64,000 bases of DNA from Atriophallophorus winterbourni (Eukaryota > Platyhelminthes > Trematoda > Plagiorchiida > Microphallidae). A program made the translations under genes and the position numbers. Of this stretch, positions 1 through 12,400 are shown one piece after another (position 1 is the stretch's first letter; the number at the start of each line of letters is the position of its first letter). Location: positions 1 to 64,000 of the forward strand of contig JACCGJ010001632.1 of assembly GCA_013407085.1 (NCBI GenBank), given 5' to 3'. The notes below the pieces were generated by a model. That model searched no databases, was not told where the DNA came from, and saw only the letters and a program-made list of their open reading frames with translations.

Positions 1-3000
1 AGCGTAAAGTTTCTAAACAACTGTTTTATGACTCTTTTAAACCCAACTCGTGCGAACGTTTCAGTCCCCGAGCCCAGCGCTACGAAGAATTTCTTTATTC
101 CAGCTCTTCATGTCATTAAGTATCCACCGGTCGGTTATTCCCGCATTTACCACGTGCTGTTAATAAGGCATGATATAGTAAGAGGTGAAGGAGCATTTTT
201 AAACCGTGTTATAAACATCGCTAACAAGCATTTTTGTTAGCCTGTTATCTCTTGATCCTAATCTCCATTTTTATACATCCATATTTGTCACGTGATGATG
301 CCACTTGATGTGATCAATTTTACGCAAGCCAGAAGTGTCAAAAATAACTGACGGACAGCTTTTTCTTAAATATACCAGGTTCTCCAACCATAGAGATGAG
401 TACACAAGTCAATACCAATAATATTGATGGTTACAAAACGCTACATCCGCTTTGTGATATCTCGTCCTTGACAACCGCCAGCACAAATACATCTCTTGAG
501 GTAAACGAAGATGTTAGCCAGTTCTTGATTGACATCACACACAGTTAGATTGGAGAAAAAGCAGTTCCTGTCTTAACTAAGTATTTTACACATTTGAGCT
601 GCAAAGCACATTGAAGTTTCAAGTGCCATGCGGTTCAAAGCTGCTGCTGTATGAGGGCCCTCTCATACAAGTACGAGGTCATTCGCATACTTTAGATCGA
701 TAGTCCTTTCACTCGGGTGGAGTTAAACTTTCGCAACCATCAGATCCATTGAAGATTTCCTCTGAACATCTTTGATCAAGAATTTGGAAAGGAATAGCTA
801 TTTGATTTGATTCTTAATTAATTTACGCAAAACGGTTGTTGTTTCTGACTGAACCGATTGCAACTCTGCTTGTTATGAAACATGAATTGAATTAAGTCTC
901 ATTGCTTCTCATTATCTGAATTTCTCTTTTTATTACTGCGCGATGCGTTCTTAGCGATGTGGCATTTGAACCAAAAGTTTTGATATGTTACTATGGATTT
1001 TTAAGCTGACTAACAGGTGTTAGTTTTCTTAGTTTTGATTATTTTCTCAAGTGCAGCAACTGTGACTAACAGAAATATTTCGATCACGGCATATTCTGAG
1101 GGATCGGGTAGGGTAATTGTGTAGTACATGCGTATTTTGTTAACTTATATTTGACTTCAGTACCCCCCATTAGGCTTTGCTTCACCAATCACGAAAAATT
1201 ATGACGAACCCACATTTTCAAAATGTTTTACTTAAGCATCTCGCAACGGTCGTTTAAAATTCATTACATCGTGAAAGTGAATGAAAGTTTTTGGTGTCAT
1301 ACATGCAGTTCGTTCCACTGGTGTTGAACTGTTGCAGAGTTTTATCTATTTTTATTCATCATATCGATGCCTTACAGCCCCATATCTTACTCACACCGAT
1401 AGCTTTTGTTTTCCAAATGATCGCATCAATCCTTTAATACAACAACGCACTTTTTAATTTGCACAGATCCAAATAACAACAGTTGGCTTGTTGTGAGAAT
1501 TATCTTTTGCACTGTCATCGTCATAGTTATTTTAACATGAAATTGGAAATTATCTATGTTTAATCTGCCCTGAATGATGTTGTAATAATCAGGGGTTGTA
1601 TGCCCTTTAATGGATACTTTTTCGACTAATTCCGAATCTAAATGGGCAAGCGCTTGTATGTCAGAGGTGATTGCCTTTTTTATTTTGGAAAAAGAATCGT
1701 TTTTCTGTGTCATATTCTCTGATCCCAAATGGTCCACTCACATTTGGTGATATCTGGATAATTTGATTACATTGTCCATTCCTGGGTGTTATGCCGATAG
1801 TTGGTATCAAGTATGATGATGATATATCAGTATGAAGATGATGATGTATGAGTACGAAATCGTTAGCCAACCGGTAGATTTCAAAATTTTGACTATAAGC
1901 GATTGAAAAGCTCTACTAGTCTCAAATGCTACTGGAAAGAAAGGTTCAAAAAGCGGAAAAGTAAAAAATAGTTATTTGAAATTGTATCTCCGGACTAATG
2001 TGGATAAATCTTTACACGTTTTGCGGCTGAAAAACTCGGAGAATATTTATGTATGCTACGAACGAGATAAATTTAGCCGTAAATATACAATAAAAAATTC
2101 GTTTTATCGAAGATGTCATGATGAACATGAAAATTCAAAGAGAAATTCATCACGTAATTTATTGTACACAGTACTTGTTCTTCACTCCTGAAACAATTAA
2201 AAACAACTCGATTTTTCGAAAGAAAGGCACAGAACCATCCGATTTAACACTAGGGTTTTCACACTGTTTTTATTAGATGTGCGAACCAATAGGCCTCCTT
2301 AATCTTGTTAATATAAGTATTTGTGTAATGCTTGGGATCCCAAGTTGCGTTCAATTATTCACGAAAGAGACCCAAAACAGCATCAGCTCAAATCCTCGAT
2401 TCGAGCACTCTTGAAGCGTTGGGATTAAGTGATCGTCATGTAATGTCTTTCGAAAGTGGGGAGTTTGTGAACGGTAATAAAAGAAACGTTTTACAAGGAA
2501 CCCGTAATAATTTGCTGATGATAAAGCTGTCCATACACTCAATGAGCACCAGCTCCATCACACTAGTCCAGATGTACACTGTGCAACATTGGATACTTAA
2601 CTTGATTGAAAATTATACGAAAACGCATCATATGCCATGAAAAAATGGTCGAAATATGTTGCTTCTAGCTTTACAGTCGCTAACAAACATTTCCTCTGTG
2701 CTAATTTGTACATGGATTTTTATTTAATTAGCAGAACAAGCGTATCTTGTTTATACTTTATGAAGGCCTAAACAGTTAATTGACGATAAAATTTAACCGC
2801 CATAATGCGAAAGTATTAGAAATTGCTTAAGTGTAGCATTCATAAACAAAGTAAAATTGAAATGGTTTAGCCTTTGAAGATTGCGAAAAGATTAAGAATC
2901 AAAGACCAGTTTCAAACCCCGACGCGGATACACATCCAGTGGAACCTTGATCTATATTAGGGAGAAACAACAGTTGGGAAAATAAATATAAATCATCATT

Positions 3001-3350
3001 TTAAATATTTTTTTGATAATTAATCATTTTTAATGTTATTCCTCAAAGCGCTTTGAAATTGACACTATAAAGTTTTTTTACATTATCCGAACATTACAAT
3101 ATATCTGCCTCGTTATTATAAAACGTTCAGCATTCGTTTCAGTTTAGAAATGATGCATTTTCGCAGTTGAAAACAACACGGTTGATCGTAGTGCGTGCTA
3201 TAAAAGCGTGAGAAAGGAATGCTAATGTATGCCTTTGCACATCGTCTACGACATGTAATCATCGTGTGGGCCTCGAGCTAATCTCAAGTTCTAGCTAATT
3301 GCCTGACAAACAGATCGATTAGCCACAAGCCATGTACAAGCAACGTATGT
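1..3350. other. No supported gene; AT-rich non-coding sequence
   Basis: Open frames here are at most 103 codons, lack splice signals that join them, and show no motif I recognise. Upstream exons of the plus-strand gene starting at 6436 could lie here or before the window, but I cannot point to one. Confidence 0.5.
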
Positions 3351-3845
3351 TGGACGGATTACTAATCAAGCGAAGGAGACATTTGTGGCTGTAGATTGAT
3401 TGGTCAAGATTCGTAGTGAAATCAACTATACGGTTTGTCCCGTATTTTGCAGGCTAAGCAAAAGTGTAGCAAAGTGGGTAATTAATTTCGTAGCGAAGAC
3501 ATATCAAATCAAAATCTGGCCTGCGCATAGCCGTCGCGGGGAAGAGATGAACGCGGAAGAGCAATAATTTGTAATTTCTGCACAAAATTGACACAGTTCG
3601 ATAAGTTTGTCCATGATCTCCATATAAATGTGTGCATTTTAGCTTGTTTAATTTGAGGTGTTTGTGTCTTGTGCTAAAATACTAGAAGCTTCTGTTCAGC
3701 AAGCGGTTTAACTTTCCATTATTTATTCAATATAATCAAAGTTCAATGGCTTAAATTCCGGGGTATAGCGTGCAGAAATAGGATTACGTACTTACAAGCA
3801 CAAGTTCTCATTCTAGGTACATCTGTCAAGCGTTTTAGTAGCTTG
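3351..3845 (+). repeat. Left arm of a ~500-bp inverted repeat pair
   Basis: This stretch matches the reverse complement of 5637-6160 along nearly its whole length. Both arms begin TGGACGGATTACTAATCAAG and both end near TAGTAGCTT, with roughly 80 to 90 percent identity by eye and small indels. A frame of about 60 codons is open in both arms, but most differences change the amino acid, so I see no sign of protein-level selection. It may be the terminal inverted repeat of a foldback-type element, or two copies of one repeat in opposite orientation. Confidence 0.8.
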
Positions 3846-5636
3846 ATTGCCTCTAAATGACAATCTGGATGTGTGCACTTCATCCTCATGCTAAATATTC
3901 CGTGTTGCTTGCTAAAAGGAGTAATAAGGATAGCTAGGTGTAAAGTAATTCAGAAATTGATGTATAAGAAATGTCGTGAACGTATGCGTCTGAGGAATTC
4001 AGAAAGTAGCAACGGAGTTGAGCTACGTATTCATTTATGCAATCAGAAGAACTTATCCTTTTACCGTATTCTCAAAAAAAGGCCTATGTTTAATCAATTG
4101 TCATTAATTTGACAGCTAAACATCAGTTAGTTTATCGTGATATCAAACCAGATATTAGAGATTAATCGCCATCTTCCTGTTACGTTACTTCATAAAGTTA
4201 GGGATAGAGCGAAACTTCCCAAATTTTCTCTAAACTTATCTGTCACAACCGTACTACCAGTAATTCAGACAGAACAATTGTGTAAGAAACATAAGGAAAT
4301 AATTTTTCACATTAGCCTAATATTTAAAATAAGGCATAATAAAAAAATCAGTACCTATTAATCAAAAAATCGTAACCGCAAATCATGTATATCCCATTAG
4401 CGTGAAACATTTGATGTCTATTTATCAATACCACTCCCTTGAATCCTAAAACATCCTGGTTTCAACGTTGTTGGTATTCAATGATTGCCCTTTGAAAATT
4501 GAATGGCCCCAAAGTACCCAGACAATGACTTGCGTGCTAATAACTTCAAAATATTTTTATTGTTGCTTATATAATTTCGATTATGTACTGAGTGCTCATA
4601 ACATGTGACTCAAATACAAAAGAACGGGAAAACAGTAACCATTTGCTAGCCAGCATAAATGGACCAATTCGCTTAAAGCAGCACATTCAAATGTATATGT
4701 TTGATAAAACACTTGTCACATTTATTGCATTGCTATAATCGATATAGATATTATGTTTAATTCTATCTCTTATTACTGACTCACATCGGATAATCGTAAA
4801 TTTTTAAGTGACATGTTTGGCAACCCGATATGGTGACGAAAACAGAGCAGGTAGTTCCTCGAAGTTTTCACTCAGAATGATCTAGTATTGATAGAAGCGT
4901 TAACCTTCAGTTCGATTTATTTTTATTGCCATTCTTTCTTATAAAATAATGTTGAAGTGCTGCTGCTTATGTGAACTAGTAATAATGTTCCAGTACTGTT
5001 TCATTAAAAATCGAATTCACTACTATGCTGAAAATCCAAACAGTGAGTGATAATATTGAAATAAATTTAGTAATTTATACTGCCATGTTAGCAGCCCACC
5101 CCAAATTAGATCAATCAATTGTAGTACGAGTGAGAACTTTAAGTATTTCAAAGTGAGAAACGTACAAGCCAGGAGAAGATAAAAATTAAAGTGTCTGTAG
5201 ATGCACATCCCTCATATTCTTTATTAATTTACTCTTAATTAAATATCAATTAATTTGAGTCAATCGATGCAGTTTCAAAAAAGGAAACTGGTTAAAGGGA
5301 TGAAGTGTGGCTTGACTCATGTGCCTACAAGTTATTTAAAGGATAATTGCCGTATTGCCTGCATCATTTTTTTAAAATATAAAATCGGTTTCACCTAAAA
5401 TAAAATACCGTAATAACAGCTGTAGTAACGGCTGGCACTGATTACGCTTGACGAATAATAATCCGTTATTGATTTTCACTGTGTCCAATTAAGATTCAAG
5501 ATTTTATGGTCACAAAAAGCACATAGCTTCACAATTACCATATCATAGTAAATATTCGTTCAGGAAAAAAGTATAAAATAAACATGTAAGTATAGTACAG
5601 TTGTATAGTTACCATGAGTCAATACGCTGGTGTCGC
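3846..5636. other. Spacer between the two inverted arms
   Basis: About 1.8 kb of AT-rich sequence between the arms. The longest open frames are below 80 codons and none resembles a transposase. If the arms are the ends of one element, it is non-autonomous. Confidence 0.5.
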
Positions 5637-6160
5637 TAAGCTACTAAAAAGCTTGACAAATCTACCTAGAATTAGAACTTCGAAGTGTTTATAAGTACGT
5701 AATCCTATTTCTGCATGCTACACCCCCGAATTTAAGCCATTGAACTTTGATCACATTGAATAAATAATGGAAAGTTAAACCGTTTGCTGACGGAGGCTTG
5801 TAGTATTTTAGCGCAAGACACAAACAGCTCAAACTAAACAAACTAAAAGGCCACATTTATACGGATATCATGGGCAAGCTTATCGATCTGTGTCAATTTT
5901 GTGCAGAAATTACAAATTATTGTTTCGATATTAACGTACAATAAAGTTGCTCTTCCGCATTCATCTCTTCCCCGCGAAGGTTATGCGCAGACCAGATTTC
6001 GATTTTATATGTCTTCGCTACGCAATTAATTAACCACTTTGCTACACGTTTGGTTAGCACGCAAAATACGGGACAAGCCGTGTAGTTGATTTCACTACGA
6101 ATCTTGACCAATCAATCTACAGACACAAATATCTCCTTCGCTTGATTAGTAATCCGTCCA
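5637..6160 (-). repeat. Right arm of the ~500-bp inverted repeat pair
   Basis: Reverse-complement partner of 3351-3845. It carries about 30 extra bases just after the shared GAAGAGCAA segment, which explains the length difference. The outer boundary, AATCCGTCCA at 6151-6160, is sharp and mirrors the left arm's first bases. Confidence 0.8.
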
Positions 6161-6211
6161 GCTGTCATTTAGCGAGGTTAACACCGAATCGTGAAAAAAT
6201 AATCTTTAAAT

Positions 6212-6336
6212 GGAAAGAAATGTGTGTGCAATCGGTTAGAGCAGTTTTTCGTAACGTTTTACTTCTGACACAAAAGATTCGAACTGAAACGTTGCCAGAA
6301 ACTGCTCTAATCGATTGCACACGTATTCCTTTCTTT
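6212..6336. repeat. Imperfect palindrome (hairpin), arms ~48 bp
   Basis: 6212-6260 and 6287-6336 are imperfect reverse complements, including the shared block GTGCAATCGGTTAGAGCAGT with few mismatches, around a spacer of about 26 bp. Related blocks recur near 42300-42400, so this is probably part of a dispersed repeat rather than a host regulatory hairpin. Confidence 0.65.
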
Positions 6337-6435
6337 CGATCGGTCCCAAACATATTCCAATCAATTATCTTTCGATTGTTTTCAACAATTGCAAGTGAGT
6401 TTCTACGATTACGAAGTTCTTCACTTATTTTCCAG

Positions 6436-9400
6436 GCTTCCGAAACATGGTCATGGCCCTAGCTCAAAACACAGACATGATCATGAACCACCAATGGCGA
6501 AGCCGATCGATGCAAATGGTGTAGATGACACTTGGGATATTGAATCAGGAAGACATAAAAATTCAACCACAAGAAAATCGATTAATTCCATAGGAAACAA
6601 AGCAACCGAATTCACTGAAATATCCAAAGTTGAACGCGCTCAGCATCCGGGACATAATCGGGTATGTTTTTAGTATAGAACAATTCAACTTTTGAACATT
6701 CATATATATTATACTAAAGAAGTTATAAAATTTTACATCTTAGGGTAGCTGTTTATGAGATTTAATACTGGTGAATATACGAAGGGTTTAACAAAGTTAG
6801 ACTTTATTGCCACTGATAAATAGGCTTCGTACCCATTAAGTTTAGATACAGAATCGCAAAGTGATTCATGGTCAAGAGCTGAAGACGATCAAAATGCCCA
6901 ATGTATTGTGGTGGTGTATAAGCACTGGGGATGTGAGCACCACAATGCACAAAAGGTTCACTGTCAATATAGTTATGCAGTTTGATATCTCAGGCCGCTT
7001 GCTAAAACGAGAATCATTGGACCAACGATTAAACGACCAAACGAACTAGTGATTTAGTATCCTAAAACGTTTTTTAGAGTACCTACATGAACAGCTTACG
7101 GATAAATGCCCATAAATGCTGGTAGATGTTAACGATTAAAGGCGAATATATTTTTATACATGCGTTTATTACGATTCTCTTACAAGTTTGTACAATTTAT
7201 TTTAACCTCGAAAATACAATTTCAACCCTTAAATATCAGTCTCTAGGATGCACACACTCAAGAGTTTGATGTCATGGATTCTGGCTTATATTACAATACA
7301 TTTCGAAATTATTTGAATTCGAAGATTGACGAAAACTCGAGTTTTATACCACACATATGCAACCACAGCTACCAGTTTATTATCCGGAGTAGAACGAAGA
7401 AATGGTTAGCCATAAATAGTCTTTGGTAACTCATAAGAACTTTAGTACGAAAGCAACTTGGAAGCGATTCTATAAGATACAGAATCACGTCACGACTCTT
7501 GTAAAAGAAGATCGCATGCAGTTCCAATAGAACTTGCTCAAGAGAATGGAAAAGAATCCTAAACTTTTCTACAAGAATCAAACCAGGCGTATTCTCTGTA
7601 CAAACCCCTAATAGATTGATTCACTCTGCCCAAGATTCCGCCGATGCTTTAGCAACGTCTTAATCACTTGTCTTCAATTCTAAGCGTTGTATCAAATATC
7701 AAGTTTCACCAAATTCGCCACGTTTAGAATTATTAATTGAAATGACTGTCAATGAATATATGGTTGGGCGTGAACTTTGTCAATTAAACGAATAGAAGTC
7801 CCCTGACGCAGACAAAACTACCCCGCCATACTTCGCAGGTGTCGCATTGCTTTGACTGTTCCTCTCACGCGCTTATTCAATCTCAGCCTACACAAAGGAA
7901 AAATACCACCGCAATGGAAAGCAGGGATGATAACCCCTATTTATAAAGGGGGTAGCAGTTTAAATATAACAAACTATAGATAGGTAAAGCTACTTCCGGT
8001 CATCTCTAAATTAATGGAACGCATTGTGACTGTGCTCATGAGAGAACATTTTGAAAACCAAAATATTTTAACTGCAGCACAACACGGTTTTCGAAGAAAT
8101 CATTGCTGTTTATCTAATCTTCTTTTTCGAAGAAATCATTGCTGTTTATCTAATCTTCTTACAACATTCGAGGATTGAACCAAGGCGCTAGACGAAGATT
8201 AGGCTGTACATGCTTGCTACATCGATATTGCCAAAGCTTTCTATAAAGTCTACCATGACATTCTAATAAAAAGTTCTAAGCTTATGGAATAATGGGAATG
8301 CTACTGAATTGGATGAGGGACTATGTTATTGATAGATACGTTCATGTTTGCGTTGGCAACACCTTCTCTAGAAGAACAGACGTCACAAGTGGAGTTTCGC
8401 AAGGCTCGGTGCTTGGGCCTCTTCTATTCTTGGTGTATATGAACGATATAGTAGATGATATCGGATGTAACTTGAAAATGTGTTTACCGACGATATTAAA
8501 GTATGAAAACGTGTCTGATCTGTTACTGACTGTATGGCATTACAACGGGATCTGTACACCTTATTTCGTTGGTCCCAGACAAATGAGCTTCCATTTAACA
8601 CCACGAAATGTACAATTCTGCAGCTCGGAAAATCTCTGTACCACACGTATCAGCTTGGCACGCAAGATCTTGTCTGGACTACCGCAGAAAAAGATCTCGG
8701 TATCTGGATGTCGCTTAACCTTAAGTCTGGACATCATTGCCCGACCGTGTACAATTAAACCTGCCGTATCTTGACTCTTCTAAAAAGGATATTCAGGATT
8801 TTCGCGCCCGAAACCTTACCCCAGTTATTTAATACGTATGTAGGTCCTGTGATGGAATATTCCATCCAAGCCTGGGCACCATGGCTGAGGAAGAATATTT
8901 GACCGGATTTATCGTCGTACGACAAAGTTAATGTCCCGTTAAAGTAATTTGCCTTTCAAAGTGGGAATGTTAAAACTAAATCTACACGATTTTACCCAAC
9001 GACGGATACGGAGTGATCTCGTGTTGGCATTCAAAATCGTGCATACTGAGAACCATCCTCTTAAACACTTGCTAAATCCCAATTGCCTTATTCGAACACG
9101 AAAACATTCAAAAGCTTTAAGTATTCCGCATTCTCGATTGGATATTCGACTTAATTTTTTCTCCTTAAGAATTTGTTTCAATTGGAACACTTTGCCTAAA
9201 GAAATCACTCGCCTGTAATCTGTTGCGTTTTTTTACTTCTCAATGCGATGAGTATATGACGAACCATGCGGTATGTGACTGTCCCTATTGATTTTTGAGA
9301 TATTTCATATTTTTACACCATATACCTCGTCATCCCATGGTTATTGTTAAGCTTACTGCTTGTTCTACCATAAAACGTTCAGAGTTCAGAGTTCGCTCAG

Positions 9401-12400
9401 TTAGTCATATTCAATTATTAGTTTCAATTGCTGCAAAACTGGGAAAATCGGTTGTATTTGTTTTGCCACGGTTGGGCGTGAAACCAAAGTTAGATAAAGC
9501 TTACGACACGTAAGGTGAACCACAGCGTTTAAAAAGCGAATAGAAAAGCGTTAATGAATCAAGGGAAGCAAGATTAAAGGTGATCGATTCTTTGTTGCTC
9601 ACACCCATGCAACCACACTGTGAGCGACAAACGAAGTTCTCATTGAATATATGCGACTAGTTGCAAGCTAAATTGTACTGATACATTGAAATCATTCTGG
9701 CACAATAAAAAAAACAATATTGACATTCCACAAGATTAGTCGATTAACTTCAACACGGATGTGCAATCATGCAGTACTTTTGTATTTATGGATAATACCC
9801 TGCTATATTGATTTACTACATGCACTGAGCTGTATGCAGAAACATGCTGCAATCTCACTGCTAATTTCCCAATTCCTTTCTTATATCTATCTAGGCCTGG
9901 GTCAACCTGACAGTATCTTAGCCCACGTCTTTGATTGTGCGGCACTTTGCCTGAATCAGGCTTGTGACTTCATACAAAGTTTTAAACTTATACTAAACGC
10001 GTAAAGATCGTTCTATTTAACACACGGACCGGTGTGTTCATGTTTGTTTGAAATTTAACGTCAAGGACAATTTCTTACCTCCCCCCAAAGATGCTGCAAG
10101 GTTATCGCTTGCTATGTTTCACACTCAAACTTAGTATTCAGATCCCGTGTTCGACGAGCCTAACACATCCAACCGTATTCTGTTACAGTAACACGTAATG
10201 CATGTGTACAGTGATACAAAAGTTTGAACAAAATAAAAGTATCTACATATTTTTCAATCACACCCCACAAGCAGCCTGGTGTTATTCATACGTATTGTTC
10301 ATGATATTTTCCTCATGTCTATACACCCTACTGTATCCATGATTGTATCGTGTGTCCGTATGCTTTTACGGAGTTGGTTGTCGAAATCTTGCGCAACAGA
10401 GGCTGAAAATTTCACATTCGTCTATCTTTTCTCTAAATGGAACAAGATCGTACTATATACAGCCGATAAAATTGAACACCAAAATGGGTGATAGAGCCGA
10501 CAATGTGTTACTAAATATATTTCTATGTTTAAGTTATGATAACCTTAATTGAGTATAGGCGTGGCACATACCAGTTTAATAATCTAAGACACGTTTATAG
10601 ACATTTTCAACCACCTATATGTGATCTTGTTAGGCTTGGTTGTTGCTCTGTTTTCTGGAGCATACTGAGGAATTTGCTTCTTTAAGTTTACTCAATGTTT
10701 GTTTACACATTGTTCGACTATTAAATACTAACTGTCTTTTCGTCCTTACCAGCTCTCAGGGACTACTCGGATCGCCTCTCCTGAATTAAATGCTGAATCA
10801 TCCTCTTCCGCAATCCTCCTGTCACCAAACACCGTGATCGATACTCCAGACGGATTTTGGGTCCGACCATCCATCGCTGCTTTGCAAAATCCAGCAACTT
10901 CCAAGCCGGGATCGGCCAGTCCCCGTTCCAGCAAAGTATCCGGTCATATAATGCCAATTAAACTCCCTGTACTTCGAACAAATGGATCAATACATCAGGT
11001 GACCGTCAAGGATACCAATAAGGATGTTCAAGTGTCTAAACCATCCGTCTCCAAACCGGACGAGACTCCGTTTACGTTGGAAGGCGGTGCATCGCCAAAA
11101 AGGTAAGTAGAGTCTTGAAGAATCGATAAACGACATGAGAAATTTCATAAAACCACTAAGTTCCTTACTTGTTTATAACAGTCCCATCACTTGATTTTGT
11201 TTAACGGATGTGCCAGACAGTGATGCGTAGTAAACAGGCGTAATTGATCAAATGATCCATATTTTCGAACACATCAACCCAGTTACTGACTACACTTTCC
11301 GATGGGTGTTGTGCTTCCATTTTTAAGCTGGTGCTGTGCACACTTTGTTGGCTAACGAATAGCGTTTCAAGTGAGCATTAAAACGAGGGCATTTACAACG
11401 AAATGCGTTCGGTCATTAACATTAAATCTCAAGTTCTCTTAAGTTCCCTTGGCGTTGCCAACCTGGGACATGCAGTTTACCCAGAATTGTTTTGTCATTC
11501 GCTGGATAACTGTTTTGATTGGGGAATCTTGCTTTCTCATTTAGTTCTATTTATTTAGAACTCGGTAATTTTATTGGTCGAAACATCAATCAGATAACCC
11601 CAAACTACAGGATGACGAGACATATGGAGATAATAGGAACAGTCACTGTGCATGGTTTATCATGGTTTCTTGTAACATGAGATCAACATGGTTGGATTAG
11701 GTTAAGTCCTATAAATGAGATCAATATCCTTCCCCAATCATGACGCCCAGGCTTGGATTTAATATTTCGTAATAGTAGAAAATCGTAAACAGGATTTCAA
11801 CTTTAAAGCCAGTATTGAATAAAGCTGGCACGACAAACCTGATCAATCACACATGCATGTAGATGGTTGGGTCACGGAATTTTCGATGATAAACAGAGGA
11901 TAGTGGCAGACCTAAAAAGGATTAATTAGTCATCATTCAGCAAGCCCAAATGTTTACAGTGTAAGCAAAGCAGCTACCATGGAGTCATGAAAATAGACGA
12001 GGATCACATCATGCGGTATTATATTTTTTTTAAACAGACTGTTTATTATTAATTGTCGAGGTTCAGTAAAGTAAGGTAAAACAATATATTACCACCTTAA
12101 AACGCGTTCTACAATAATATTTGTTGTTGTTGATTGTATGAGTGTTGACCTTTTAGAAATATTTAAAATATTCACTTTCTTACTTCGCATAAGAATGTGA
12201 CAGAATATGTTTAGATGGTAATAATAGACTAAAATGAAGGGAAATTCTCGCTGATACCCGTTTACATTGCAGATACGAGTTACAATCTTTGTAAGCACCA
12301 TATAACTGATCAAAATGGGAATCGGTTATTCATTCTCAGACAAATAATGGCTGCGACGACTCAGCGAAGAGCCCAGGTTACGATTCAGCCGCAGTTGCAC

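Noticed and set aside
1426..1737. 103-codon minus-strand frame
   Set aside because: It has no motif and no joined splice sites, and its last third is AT-rich; not supportable as a gene.
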